Below are positions 48,286 through 60,679 of a stretch of DNA of 64,000 bases, piece by piece. The DNA is from Xylaria sp. FL1777 (taxonomy: Eukaryota > Ascomycota > Sordariomycetes > Xylariales > Xylariaceae), in NCBI GenBank assembly GCA_022578965.1, contig MU400519.1, forward strand, positions 124,001-188,000. Reading direction: 5' to 3'. Position 1 is the first letter of the stretch. Each line of letters begins with the position of its first letter. The notes beneath the pieces were generated by a model. That model did no database searches, was not told the origin of the DNA, and was given only the letters and a program-made list of their open reading frames with translations. Both the position numbers and the translations under genes were made by a program.

Positions 48286-51050
48286 ATCCAGATGAGCGGG
48301 CAGACATTGAACCAGCGGCTCGTGAGTGACCATGGATAAGCTGTGTCTTAGTATCCCTCACAATACTGTTGGTGGGACCTTAATAATAGGCAATGGATAT
48401 TATTACGATCGAGGTACTTCCCAGTAATATCAGGTGTGAAAATTAGTCACCAAGTATTATACGCTCTCATTATACACATAGATAATGCTAGCTAACAGGC
48501 CTTGAGGCCCCAGCAGCGAAGCATTTCTCATGTATGAGGAACATATTCAGCATTTTGGTAGCGAGCAACGTCGCAATCGGTGGGGTTTCCTATCAGGACA
48601 GTGCTCTTTGGATCGACATCATCCACCTATACTATGCTGCCTGCCCACCTATTGACTATGGATGAGATCAGGGGTCAATGTTCCAAAATCGAGCTCTGGA
48701 GTCACTCGGGCTGGGCGCGATTTACAGATGGGCACAGACAAAGGGTATGACGATGAGGCGAGGATAGGTCCGCGGTGACGCGCGTATCGACAGAAAACAT
48801 ATGTTTTACGCCATTGTATGAGACGGAATCTGTACTACCGCAGTCCATCCCAATATGGCGGGGTGTGCAGCTGAACATGTACCTATTCGGTCGCATCGCA
48901 GTGAAGGTAAATAATAAATACCTAGGTATAGTCTCCCCACTCACGGTGCTCGAATTCCCCCAACCCAGCCAAAGAAACAAACCGAAACACAACCAGACAG
49001 CATCGTCCAATAGAGGGATATCTACATCAGGCCATCAGATAGTATACTCCGTACAGTACTACAGCAAATCGAATTATTGGGGTCCAGTCGGGTGACAACG
49101 ACAACGACAACAACAACAACAACAACTACTACTACTACTACAACAATAATGCTTAGGCTAACAGGGTCACAGCCGAATGACGTACCGAATGATGCGACCC
49201 CTTCTTTTTGCCATGAAGCACACCTGAAACCAAGCACATGAAAGTAGATTTGGCCAGAGTAGCACGCTCAAACATTTGATCCGTCATCGGTTGCGCAACC
49301 GTCGGGGGCTCAGTTGTCGTTTACCTATACTATTTTTTTCTTTGAAGCAATGCTTTCCGTCTTGCTGGGATCCGCCATGTCGGTGTAGCCTTGTTGGTTG
49401 GTGGCTGGTGTTTTTGATGGGCCTTTTCCTCCTTATGGCGGCTTCAAGATTCCAAGGTCCTGAGCAAGACACTAAAAGCCGTAATGACACGTCACATAAG
49501 GCGCGAAGTCTGGAACATGAGAGTTCTTCTCTGTGGCTTGTTGTTGTACGTAGGTAGTTTACAGAAAGAATACCTACCTTCCCGCAAGGTGTGTATGAAT
49601 ACCTAGGTACAGTTTGTGTACTGTAGAACAGACTGTACACCCCCAACATTGGCATTATACTTTAGGTACCTAGCTGCATTGTAAATACAGTAGGTAGGTA
49701 GGTAGTAACTTCTAATGAGTAGCTAGGTACATACTAGCACTTATAACACCCAAGTTACATATATATGAAAGGGATAATAGGTTCAAAAGCTTCAAGATTG
49801 CTTCTTTATGTCCATTCTGGTGAACCTACCTATGTAGTATAGCGCATTATCTATAATGTTCTTGTTGGGTACCTAGGTAGTTATGCTCGGGTACGCCGAA
49901 GATGGTGGACACTCACACTACCTAGGTATGTACTGGGCAAGTATCTCCACTAGGTACCTAGTGGTGAACAGTCCGGGGTGCATTGTCCATTCGCGTCGCT
50001 CCCAGCTAATCAACCCCACCTATCATAGTGTAGGTACCTACATGTAGATTACGAATCTTCTCCGCGTCGACTTCAACTCTCTGTTATGTTTAACTTGGGT
50101 ACCTACCTAGGTAGGCTTACTAGGTTAGTACCTTAGGTACCTACATAAGGTAATAACCTAACACTTTATTCCTTACTGCGTACCTTAGTTATACTTCTAG
50201 CTGTACTGTATCATCTGCACACCTACCTACCTACTTTATCCTCTTGTTTCCTTGCTTCCTCACCTACCCATACGGTTTCTTTTGTTTCATTATTCTTCAT
50301 AGAGCTTATCACCATCCCGGCGCCCTTCGACTGATTCCGTGCACAGTGTCTATCTGTACATTCATGATACATGCAAATAGTAAGGTCGTGAGAAGAGTTG
50401 GAAGCGTCTAACCTTCATTCCACAAGGATCCGGGGGCGTGGTTGATCTCCCAGCCCTTTCTTGTTACTATCACCATATCCCATTATATTACTTTCTCGTG
50501 CGCATTTGTCCCATTCATCCAACGACCCACGCTTTATTCTGTTTATTCTGTTTAGTCGGCCTATTTGGTTTCTTATTCTGTTTATTTTCTTGGGACCTGC
50601 TTGGTCATCGAGGTAATTGAGGTAATTGAATTGGAGACTGAGTGAGGGAGCTTTGGAGCTTTGGCTGCTGGACCCCGGCCACGACCCAATTCCCCCGCTT
50701 GCGCTCTTCATCATCTTGTCTTTTCGCTCTTCCTTCCCTCGGCTTCCCCGCGAGCACTGAGCACTTGTACCGACCGACTGTCCGAACGAAACCCAAAGTT
50801 AATTGTCAATCGTACATATCGCCGTGTTTCTGAACAGTACCACCGCCACCACTACCACTACTCCTGCTACAGCTGCTACGGCTGCTGCTGCTATAATCCT
50901 TCCGTTTATTATTAATAGTTCTCTGAACGAGTCTATAATCTCTTTACCCTTTCATCGAGTCTTGCACCTCAACTACCTGACTAAGGGTCGTGTGTGGGTG
51001 CGTTGTATGTGCTGTCACCTGCCATCATAATTACCACCACTACCATCGCC
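48286..51050. other. Long intergenic region with palindromes and triplet repeat
   Basis: No supportable gene in 2.8 kb. TACC/GGTA palindromes are very dense at 49560-50230. From about 50240 the + strand is pyrimidine-rich and looks like promoter and 5' leader of the next gene. Short upstream open frames are present in that leader. Confidence 0.5.
49093..49149. repeat. CAA/CTA triplet microsatellite
   Basis: Runs of ACAACG, ACA and ACT triplets (about 57 bp) in intergenic DNA. It gives long open frames on the other strand (poly-Val) that should not be called genes. Confidence 0.85.
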
Positions 51051-52149
51051 ATGTCGGATCATCAATGGCCGGAGGCGATGCGGAAACGCGGGCGAGATGA
51101 CGAGGAAGCGGAGCTTGACAACGCCGCGAACGGCCCACTAGGCTTCACTGAACATCGCAATGTAAGTGTTGTGCATCATATGCTGTGATACGGTCCACGA
51201 GGACTCGTTCTGCCGTCTCCGGCGCTGCATGGGCAGACCCAAAGACTAGGATATCGAGTTGCTTACCTTCTACCAGAAACGCCTGCAGTCTCTCCCACTA
51301 CGCATGTCGCCAACGCACAAGCGCTGGTCTGGACCTTTGAATTTTGTGCCCAACAACACTATGACGCCTTCGAACTCGGACTCCGACCCCGAGGACGCGC
51401 AGACTTATCAATCATCGTCAATGCCGCCGATGGAAGTAGACCAGGATGCCGATATGGCCGTCGATGGCCTTTGTTCATCCGACTTGCTTCAACCGTATTC
51501 TTCGCGACCCGATGCGATTGCCTCGAACATTGCCGGGCGAATGCCCACGCCTATTCACTGCACATTTGCAGCTCAGGTTCGAGGCAATAGTTGGGGTGCT
51601 ATGGCGTCCGCCAACGAGGGCGCCAATGCCACCTTGTTACAAAATAGCAACGCTATTCCCTCTGCTCAGTTGTACCCTCAGCAGGACCCTACAGTGCCCC
51701 GATCGCTGGATGGAATCACCGAGTGGTCCATGGTGCAGAATCGCCGCCTACCGTCGCCTATTAGTGAAAATGGCGGCGAGGATGCGCCGGCGAGTCCCGG
51801 TATGGTGCTAGACAACTGCTCGCCCGTCATGGCTCAGCTTCAGCGCCCACACCTACCGCAACACTCGACAAGCCCACATGCAATGCCACTTCATCCCAAC
51901 ATTCGAATGTCTCCGCAGCCTGCCGACTCTGACGCCGCTATGATGGATACCGATGGCGGTTCGCCCTCGTCTGCACCGGCCACACCGTCACCGCGCGGAA
52001 AGTATGGCCATAGTCGCAGCAAACACACCCTAAACAATTGGACTCTTCAACCCGGCATGAAGAAAAGCTTCAGTATAGGATACCGAGCTGACTGTGAGAA
52101 GTGCCGGATGAAGATTCCAGGACATTTCAACCACATCATCATCTCGTAG
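51051..52149 (+). CDS. Conserved fungal protein of unknown function, disordered with Cys motif
   Basis: Model: exons 51051-51161 and 51277-52149, 115-bp intron, 327 residues. The N-terminus is charged (MRKRGRDDEEAELDNAANG). The middle is Ser/Pro/Met-rich and probably unstructured, with acidic patches (SDSDPEDAQ). The C-terminus is more ordered, with KHTLNNWTLQPGMKKSFSIG then CEKCRMKIPGHFNHII; the CxxC could be half of a metal site. I do not recognise a named domain. Similar C-termini occur in ascomycete hypothetical proteins, as far as I recall. The basic/acidic make-up would suit a nuclear protein, but no function is claimed. Confidence 0.7.
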
Positions 52150-53511
52150 GACGGGGACGATGCTACTACGCAGACTTGGCATCGAGATATGAGCACCAAG
52201 ACTCAAGATTGCGTTTCCTGCCCTGGACGTAACGAGCCAAGTCTTCCTGAAGTGGAGTTCTAGGATGATGTCTGCTTGTCTTCCGTGTCTAGTGTTCCGA
52301 AGTCGTTGAAACATCAGGTTCGCACAGCCCATAAGCAACATTCCCGTAGAGACAGACATACTTGCGACACGGAGGTTTGTGTCTCCAACGCTCTAGCTTT
52401 AGAAGAGGCTATTTGGGGTCTGAACATTAAAAACATGGAACTAGACACAAGTCTTCTCGACGTTGTGATACACACTGCTACCTTAGCAGCTTAATGTGTG
52501 GGGATTTCTTTTTGTTCATGTCCGCTAGGATCTCAAGTCACCTTTACCGACGTCTTGGGGTGCGCGATAACACTCGCTATACGCTACTCTATAATTCACC
52601 ACTCTGCGTTCTTTCCTTTTCTCTCGCAGTTACAGACGCACCCATACACTCATTATAATCGCCCTTCCCATCAGTCTTTCCTTTTTTTAGTCTTCTCTCA
52701 CTATACCCCATTAGCACATTCCTTTGAGCATTTCTAGGTCTGAGTATCGGTCAGGAGAGGGAGACACATAGCATACAGCATCAAGCGGGGAGGCATCGGA
52801 ATCTCGGGGGCTTAGGAAACAAACGGAGGACCAGTATAGGTGGAAGGAAGGCCATTGTCTATTCTCCCGCTAGGCGTTTTAGATGGAACGGCGTTACCAT
52901 TATTAGGCTGTCAACGACGACATAACTTCCAGTCACCTGGAGCGTTTGGTTTTGATTTCTTCTGTTTACAAAGCACTTGCACGGATTATAATACCGATGG
53001 CAAAATTAATACACCAGCTTTACGCTCAGAATCTCCGAGTATCTGTTTTCATATTGTGCATCTCTGACTCTATTCGTCTCGAGCCCTGCTGCTCAGTTAA
53101 CCACCTGCAAAAGAGGAGTGTGGAATAGCCGCTAATCTGAAAAAGGGGGGGGTGCAGTTTCGATGAGCCGCATGAACCACTTTCATGATAGAACGGGAAG
53201 TTAGAATGACATGAACGCCTAATGAATGCACCGGCCGTCTAGTATGTACGATGATGCCTAGTTATGATACAAAATCGGACTTGTCCGACATACCAGAAGT
53301 ACCATACGACGCAGTCTCTATCGTACTCGTATGATTCAATTCCCGGCGCCTAGACAGTCAGGGCAAGTGAGGTAGATGAAGAACAGCGTCCAGTCACCAG
53401 GCGTTTCGATGCACGGCCAATACCCCAGACTCGCCTTCCTGTTTTTTTTATCGGCAACACATACTCCTACAGCTTCATGTTCGCGAACAACACGTCACAG
53501 TCACCAGCTGG
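52150..53511. other. Intergenic region between convergent genes
   Basis: 3' flanks, probably including a long 3' UTR of the upstream gene. No gene seen. A G-rich AAAAAGGGGGGGG tract lies near 53140. Confidence 0.5.
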
Positions 53512-54683
53512 CTACCAGCCCTTCGTCTTGCCGTCTCCGGTCGTCGACGAAGCGGCGTCGAGGCCTACCTGGTCTAGTGGGCCGCCTTTTCGCTGCGTAT
53601 CCCTCTCTTGCTCAAATGCGGTCTTGGCCTTATCGCGCAGGGTACCGCCAACATCGCCCGTCGCAGGAGGACTTCTCCAGCGGTCATCGCTCAAGGTTTG
53701 GGTGTCACTGTTATCCCTCGCCTCCTCTTTCTTGAGGCCGCCGAACAACCATCCCGTGATGCCGCCCTTCTTCTGTGTCTCGGCGTCGTCGCTTACATTT
53801 ACATTATTTTCAACGACAGGGTCGCGACCGCCGGCGGGCGCAGCAGTCTGCGGTGCGGAGAGAATCGAGGGGAGGGTGATGCCGGCTTCCTTTGCTTTCG
53901 CAGTGGCGTCTTCGACGAGGGCGATCTGCTCCTCGGTTGCCGTGCCCGTCATGTACGCTAGCCGTGCAGCCTCCAGACTGTCCTCCTTCAGCTGCTTCTG
54001 CAACACGAAGAACTCGGCGCGTCGCTTACGGTTGTACATCATCATGTCGGCACTTGCGTAGACTGTTACGAGGAGGGCGATGCCTAGGGAAAGAAGCAAG
54101 TTAGTTCACCTAGGTTGGGACATGTTTTTGCCAGAGTGAAGGGCTAAAAGGCGGAAAAGACATCCATCCAGCCCGCTAGCTGTCTGTCATGTGTGTATAG
54201 TTGTAGTCTCGCATGTATATTAATCATTTCTTCTCTCGCTCTTTCTTCGATGTTGAATCGCCTGCGTCATATACTAAACGACGGCGGGGAAGTTGACCAA
54301 AAAAAGTAGAGACAGGTAGACATACCGCTAAACCCGATCAACCCCATGACAGTGAACTTGTGCGCGGCATCGAACAGACGCCTCGACCTCCCGATGATCT
54401 GGTCCAGCCGGGACACACTATGTTGCTTCGCAGCGAGATGGGCGGCGCGCAACCGTCGCACTCGCTCGTCCATGGTCTCCTGAGGTATCGACGACCCTGC
54501 GGCCCCCACTCCCCCCCTCCTCGGCAACGACGATGATGATGACGACGAGGACGGCACATTCGAATTTCCGGGAGACTTGGCGGCGGCGGCGGTACGGGTG
54601 GACTTGGTGTGGGCGTGCGGAGTGGTGGACGTGAAGCGTGTAGCGTCGGCGACGCTGCGCGGACTGATATTGCCGGCAGCCAT
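53512..54683 (-). CDS. COX14-like cytochrome c oxidase assembly-domain protein
   Basis: Probable mitochondrial inner-membrane protein. Model: exons 54683-54326 and 54083-53512, 242-bp intron (AGCG|GTATGT to CCTAG|GCATCG), 309 residues. The N-terminal 80 residues are Ser/Ala/Arg-rich, with little acidity, as in a mitochondrial presequence. The core is RRLFDAAHKFTVMGLIGFSGIALL followed by ADMMMYNRKRRAEFF; the single membrane helix lies across the splice junction. The C-terminal half is charged and low in complexity, ending near KTKGW. The domain name (PF14880-type) is from memory of the family pattern. Yeast Cox14 regulates Cox1 synthesis, but this protein is much longer than yeast Cox14 (70 residues). 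Confidence 0.75.
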
Positions 54684-57600
54684 TGTCCCCTCCTTATCCC
54701 CTCTTTTCCTTCCCTGTTTTCTATTGCAATTACTTGTCGTCTTCCTGGGGGCGAATTGACGGGCGGACGGACGGGGTGCTGCTGCTGCTGTTGTAGTACA
54801 ATTCAATCGATCAATGGGCGCTGGATTCAAGTTATAAGTTGTAACATACGACTTTGGTAGGTAGGCATTTCCAGTCTTGAGCTAAAATTTTTGGAGCTTG
54901 CACTGTATTGGATAGCTGATGTTCTCTTCAAGACATTGCCGATAACTGGTACGTACCTTACCCGTTTTGATCTATAAAAGTGGGATTATCCATTAAACCC
55001 ACCCTTTTGGGAAAGTCAGCCCTTGTCAGGCCCTCGTTATGAGGAATTATGTGGATAGAAGGTAGCAAAATCTTGCTGGCTGAATCTAGGTATAGTATGC
55101 ATGTATCCAGTCCCAGACCTAAATCCTAAATTACTTCCAAGGGTGTATTGGTACCTATTTAATGAGAAGTGGTGATCTTGTAGATTGACAAGACGAGCTG
55201 TATTTTGTATGAGACTGTTTAGTACCTATATGAGGTAGGTATGTCCACTACCTATGTTGTGGTCCATAACCCATGATGATGTTTATGATGCATATGCCCA
55301 GGTACCTATAGAGGGTACCTCTTTGGGACCATGTATTTTTAGATTGCTTTCTCATTGTCCTCTAGCCATAGGTGAAAAGACTAACGTTCTCATCATACCT
55401 AAGAATGAAGCGATATGATATTTGAGGGAGCGTTGTGTAAACCTTAATATTCGGGTTTGATCTCTCTCTCAGGAACATCCGTAAGTGCTGTGAACTTAGT
55501 AGCTGTATATGTATCTGTACTAGGTAGGAGATACCGTACTAAATCTTGCTGCGCTCAATACATTGTTAAGCAACATTAAATAGTTAGTCAAAATTGCAAT
55601 GTTTAAATATTTTCGAACTATTAATTAAATAGGTATCGATTAACTGACAATTAACCGCTGTTTCCATGTTAAAAGGGAACAATTACTTGCCACGGAGCTA
55701 CCGATGTAGGTAGGAAGTCGGCTATGGCGCTATCTACCAAGTACTGGGTAAGGGTTGGCACAGCATAGCGTCTCTGATATCACCAATTGATGATTGGACA
55801 TGCGTGCAAGCCTTATGTAAGTACCTAGGTAGGTATATAAATGTCTTTCGCTTCAGCTGCCTAATGTACAAGTATGTACCTACATGTGTAACTTTCACCC
55901 TATGTCACTCGGCAGGCTCGACTTCATCTGCGACGTCATGGAATGTGTGCTCCTGTTGCTCTTACCTGTTCTATAGGGGTCAAAACACGCAAGAGCAGTA
56001 AGAGCCCATATAGCAGGCAGGCGGGATATCGAAAGAGAGGCAAAATGACGTCTCACCTAGCCTCTAGGTAGGTACTTAATTAAGTACACCAGAGCTCGTC
56101 CTTCTCGTCTCTCGTTCCCAACCTCCGCCTCCTTGCCCTACTCTTCTTGTCCTCTCTTTTCCCTCATCTCCCGCCATCATCTGTCGCCATCATCATTTCA
56201 TCCCATTCCATCACTACACTATGGCTTTGCCTCCATCCTTAGCTTTCCTCTGTCCTTCACATACTGCTTGACGCATTGCTAATCTACATCAGTGAAATAC
56301 TCCTTGTCAGACAGGCGCCATTGAAGTGATATCGGCTCTCGTATCATATATTACTGAGCCATTCCTGTCTTTGGTAGAAAAATCAATGCCATCAAGGTAT
56401 TGACTTGCTTACTCGTTGGCGACTGTCATTGTGACAGGACTGCCTGCCTAAATCGCAAGACATTTTTTTACAAATTATGTAGCAATGATATATAGTCAGT
56501 AGAGTAGATTGTGACCAATAAATAGACATTCCATCCAAAATGGCCCATGAAAAAGTGAGTATATTTCTCGCGAGGTCTTTAGTTTCACAACGGGGCTATG
56601 GTATTCTATCGCCTTTAGCTTAGTGGAAGAATTGTTCCCACGCCGGCGAGGTGTATTCTCGTTGGGCTAGGTAATGAAAACGATAGAATGGATAGGGTAG
56701 CTTGTCGTACTCTCTATTGGACATGTTCATTGGCTGAGCTACGTCCAATGAATGATGAGTTTTGCTATACACTACCAAATTTCGCCAGCTTCCCCCGACT
56801 GATCATGTTACTGGCAGCCCACCATACAGACAAGTCGTAATTCACGGCTCCGCGTCGATCATACTCTCCGCAGACAAAAGTCATCACTACATTATTGGCA
56901 AATGAAAAGAAAAATGAAAATAAGATGGATGGACTAAGGTAATGAGGTAGACACTGTGAAATAATGAACAAGGTATCTCCTTTTTATTTGTTTCATTGGA
57001 AGAAGTACACGCAGTCAATAACCGCATATTCAGAACGAGACCCTCCTGTTCGGTGTTCCATGTCGCCTCGATGTACTATTTCAAACTGCTGTCTTCCTTC
57101 AGATTGAAGAAGCCAATCTGCGACCAACTGCGTGTCATAGGGAAGAGTGAACAATGATGATGCTCTATTATATACTTACGATATTCCCTCTATACATACC
57201 CTGATGTTATGAGGCAAGTTCTAGGTTACCAGGTATATTAGCTGCCTCTACCATTATACCTTTAACACTGATTTCTACTGAGGTTCTACAGCATAAGGCT
57301 GATGGCTAAGTCCTCGGGAAAATATCAGATATTTTTTCCACGTAACTACATTATTAGGAGCATTAAAAACGAACAGTTGATCGCCCATGCGACACAACTA
57401 CTAAGAGTTTAGCTACACGCCCCTAGGGAAAAGTCTTGATATAAGTCAAACGATACACCGGCTTATATACCATCTTCGACAGGCTTGGTGATTCTCTTTC
57501 ACAACCTCATCTTGTCCATTCTTAGTTATAAATGGAACGTAATATATTCTTGTCCACTACGCATGCCCCCATATTCGAAACTTGGGTTTATTTACTGTCC

Positions 57601-58192
57601 ATCTCGGCCGTAGAGACTCTACTTTTTAATTTATATTGCTCAATGCCATGGAAAACTTCTGTCGTGATCCACCTAACTTGGCTGTGATACATCAGACTAT
57701 ATTACCTGAGCTACTAACTCGCCGAGACCACTTCCTTATGAAAAGGCTCTCAGGTGAGCTGGGTATTACATACCCTCTCACCACATGCAATATATTTGGG
57801 GAAGTGGTCCACATCACATTTCGGCGGAATGCTTGCCCGATATGGAGAAATGGCTAGAGATGTTAGGAATTTCCACGAATAAATCAATCGCATCTCAAGT
57901 TTCATGATCGACCGCAGGTAAATACAAGGCAATAAGTATGAGTAAATCTCATGCGGTTTGAACGTATTCTACTTAGGATACTGTTCACTTGCCAAGGTTG
58001 GAAAACGGACCTAGACCGGCCGCCAAGCCTACACGAACTCGGCCCCGTTCCTACTCGTGATGTGGAATCTGCCCCGGCGGCATTGTTGGAGAAGCTAGTT
58101 TTTGGTCGAGTGTTGCTTTCTTTATATAGTCCATCTTGCCGGAGTACTGTTCGTTTCACATCACAACAGAATCTGCATTTTCATTACGTGTA
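54684..58192. other. Long gene-poor region
   Basis: 3.5 kb with no well-supported gene. It holds the COX14-like promoter, scattered TACC/GGTA palindromes (55220-55320, 56070-56090), and a pyrimidine-rich stretch at 56096-56220 that resembles a fungal 5' leader. One weak two-exon candidate is listed separately. Confidence 0.45.
56540..56840 (+). CDS. Possible small two-exon gene (weak)
   Basis: ATGGCCCATGAAAAA is followed by a strong donor (GTGAGT). A 64-bp candidate intron ends CCTTTAG at 56618 and leads in phase into 74 open codons, giving 78 residues. A pyrimidine-rich leader lies about 320 bp upstream. The protein matches no family I know, and no clear branch site is seen, so chance is a real alternative. 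Confidence 0.22.
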
Positions 58193-59641
58193 ATGTTACG
58201 AATCTCCCGGTTCTGGACAGGACTATTAGTCCTGGCCACCTCTATAGGGACACATGCCTTGTTCACTTCGCCTCTTGGACCTCCTAGGCCCTATAAACTT
58301 AGCCTTAAAGGGTTGAAAAATATAATTGCATTGTAAGAAGTAGTATCTAACCCCACAAAATCTTCTGGCGTCTACGATACTTCCATTCGCCGAAGTCCCG
58401 GTCTACCCTGATATTATCACAAGTTAACACTTCATTTAGCGGCGACTCCTTTACCGACGTTGGCTATTCACCTACAGTATCTCCACAGCCTAGCTTAGCT
58501 AATTATGAAGGCAACCCCCTGCCTCCAGGAACATCAAGCTGTTATACATCGAACTATATGCAAGTTTTAAGCTCGGAGCTGAATAGCACTTTTGTATCGC
58601 TATACGATCTAGCTCATTCCGGTGCGGTTGTAGATGGTAACCTAGTTGATCCCTACGAGAGCGAGGATAACACATTTGTCCACCAGGTCAGCGATAAGTT
58701 CCTGCCGTACTTCTCGGGTGGCAGATTACCACGCGGAGACGCAGCGAATGCGACAATTGACCGAGACGGACGAATAGGGAAGAGAGAATGGAAAGGAGGA
58801 GATACTCTTGTGACCTCGTGGTTTGGTATCAATGACGTTGATCGGGCCATGGGCGGTTATTGGCCTCGTAAGTACAAAATTATGAGAGGTCGGAGAAATG
58901 AAGCATGCTAAAATATACAGTCGATCCGCTCTGGGAAGTGAAGGCTCCCAAGATGATAGACTCTTTATTCAATGGACTCGAGAAGGTCAGTTTCTCGTTT
59001 TTACCTTCTGGATGCTCCATAGACGACGTGTGAAGTAAAGGCACACTGCTAATTCAATACAGATCCGCGAAGAGGGCGCAGAAAACTTCGCCATCATGAA
59101 TCTTCCCCCATACTGGCTTTCTCCTTCAGTCCAAGCGTATCAGAATGCCACATACACCGAGCTAGCGAAGAACCGGACTTTGTTGTGGAACCAGGAATTG
59201 AGAAAGCACTTCGAGACATGGCAACGTGCTAATCAGGTCAATGCCAAAATCATTGATACATTCACATTGTGGCTCAATATGACAGCAAACCCCCAGGACT
59301 ATGGCATGAGCCAGGTGACAACCGACTGCGCGGCGTACATCGGGTGAGCATTCTCCTTCGCCCTCACTTTACCAAATTTTCGTTTTCGATATCTAACCCC
59401 TAATTTCGTTTTCAGTGGTCCATGGCCGGCTGGTGATCTAGATTTCTGGGATCCAAGCTGTCCAGCCCCGATGAAGGAGTACCTGTGGTTGGATTGGGTT
59501 GTAAGTGATGATCTCCTAATCTATTTAGACTCCCCGGTGAACATTTTCGCAGGCATCTAGCTGACCCATTCTTTGAAGCATCCGACTTTCACTGTTCATC
59601 AACATGTCGCAAAGCTGATTATTCAGACAATGGGATTGTGA
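58193..59641 (+). CDS. CE16-like secreted GDSL esterase (acetylesterase type)
   Basis: Probable extracellular carbohydrate acetylesterase. Model: exons 58193-58332, 58440-58867, 58921-58985, 59063-59343, 59416-59500 and 59579-59641, introns of 53-107 bp, 353 residues. A signal peptide (MLRISRFWTGLLVLATSIGT) is followed by KNIIAFGDSFTDVGYS, where the GDS nucleophile motif is rebuilt across intron 1. Then come YDLAHSGAVVD (block II), VTSWFGINDVDRA (block III) and, near the end, LWLDWVHPTFTVHQHVAKLI, with the Asp-His pair of block V. The order and spacing fit CE16 enzymes. The six-exon structure has all junctions in phase. Substrate is not readable from sequence. Confidence 0.87.
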
Positions 59642-60679
59642 AGAAAATCACTGCTCATATATTTTTTGGACAGCGTGCATGTTACTCATTTTGCAGTGGT
59701 CTTTTCAGAAACATTGAGGTTAAATAACCATCTTAGCTTATCGCAAACAAATCTATTTATTGTAAAGAACAACTAGGGCTGACGAGCATCATGAAAAAGC
59801 GCATGGTATTGGAGGGAGCGGCAGTCGGCAAAATGTTCGCCTTCATTTAGCTGATTCGACAAAGCTGATGAATGAGATTACTAAATCTCACGTATGAAAG
59901 CTGTGAAGTACTATATATACCGTTAGTACGTGAAAGAGCCATAACGACATCGTTTTGCCTCGTTACAGAAGAGTATGATTGAAGCTGTTCCCCTTTTTAG
60001 CATTTACTGCTTCGCTCGTGGCTATATGAGGAGAAAAACCAAGCTGGAAGAATTAGAAGTGACATAATCATGTGATTCAGGACCTGTGATTAATGTAGAA
60101 GACGGAATTGTTTAAGAAAGGCTCGTTAGTTCATGCAGCAACACGCAATGAAAGAGTGTTTTTACCGTGTCAATTAACTGTATGCATATCATGCGTTCCT
60201 CAAAGCCTCAACGTAATAATTCCCAGGGACCATTAGCCCTTTTCCTGAGATACGCGTCTAAGCTGCCGATTCTCTTTCCCCGTATCCTCCGTTGAGAGCC
60301 ATTCTAGCTGTCAAATACAACATGACAGCAGTGCCAGGCTCTTCCCGTCATTAACTCCCAAGGCCGAACTCAAAACACATCAACCTCCCTTAACACCAAC
60401 CGAGAATAGCGATCTCTGCAGAGAGCCGTGCATGTCAACTGTGAGGCACAAATCTGTAGTGCTATAATGGAACGCCGCCGTCAAAAGCATAACGTTAACC
60501 ATGGCTCCATGAAAGTGGAGGCTTAAAGCCTGAAATCGAGTTGCTTGTGTAGGCCGTGTCCGCTAAAGAGCAAAGACCGTAACACAAATCCTGAGAAATA
60601 ACTCCAATTTAACCGAGTAGTGCCCAAGCCAAAGTTGGAGTGTGAGGTATCTTCCGAGCTGAACGAACTCAACCCCATT
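59642..60679. other. Intergenic region between convergent genes
   Basis: 3' flanks of the esterase and HMG genes; no gene or repeat recognised. Confidence 0.55.

Noticed and set aside
49022..49237. Minus-strand frame with a poly-Val run
   Set aside because: It is produced by the CAA/CTA microsatellite and is not protein-like elsewhere.
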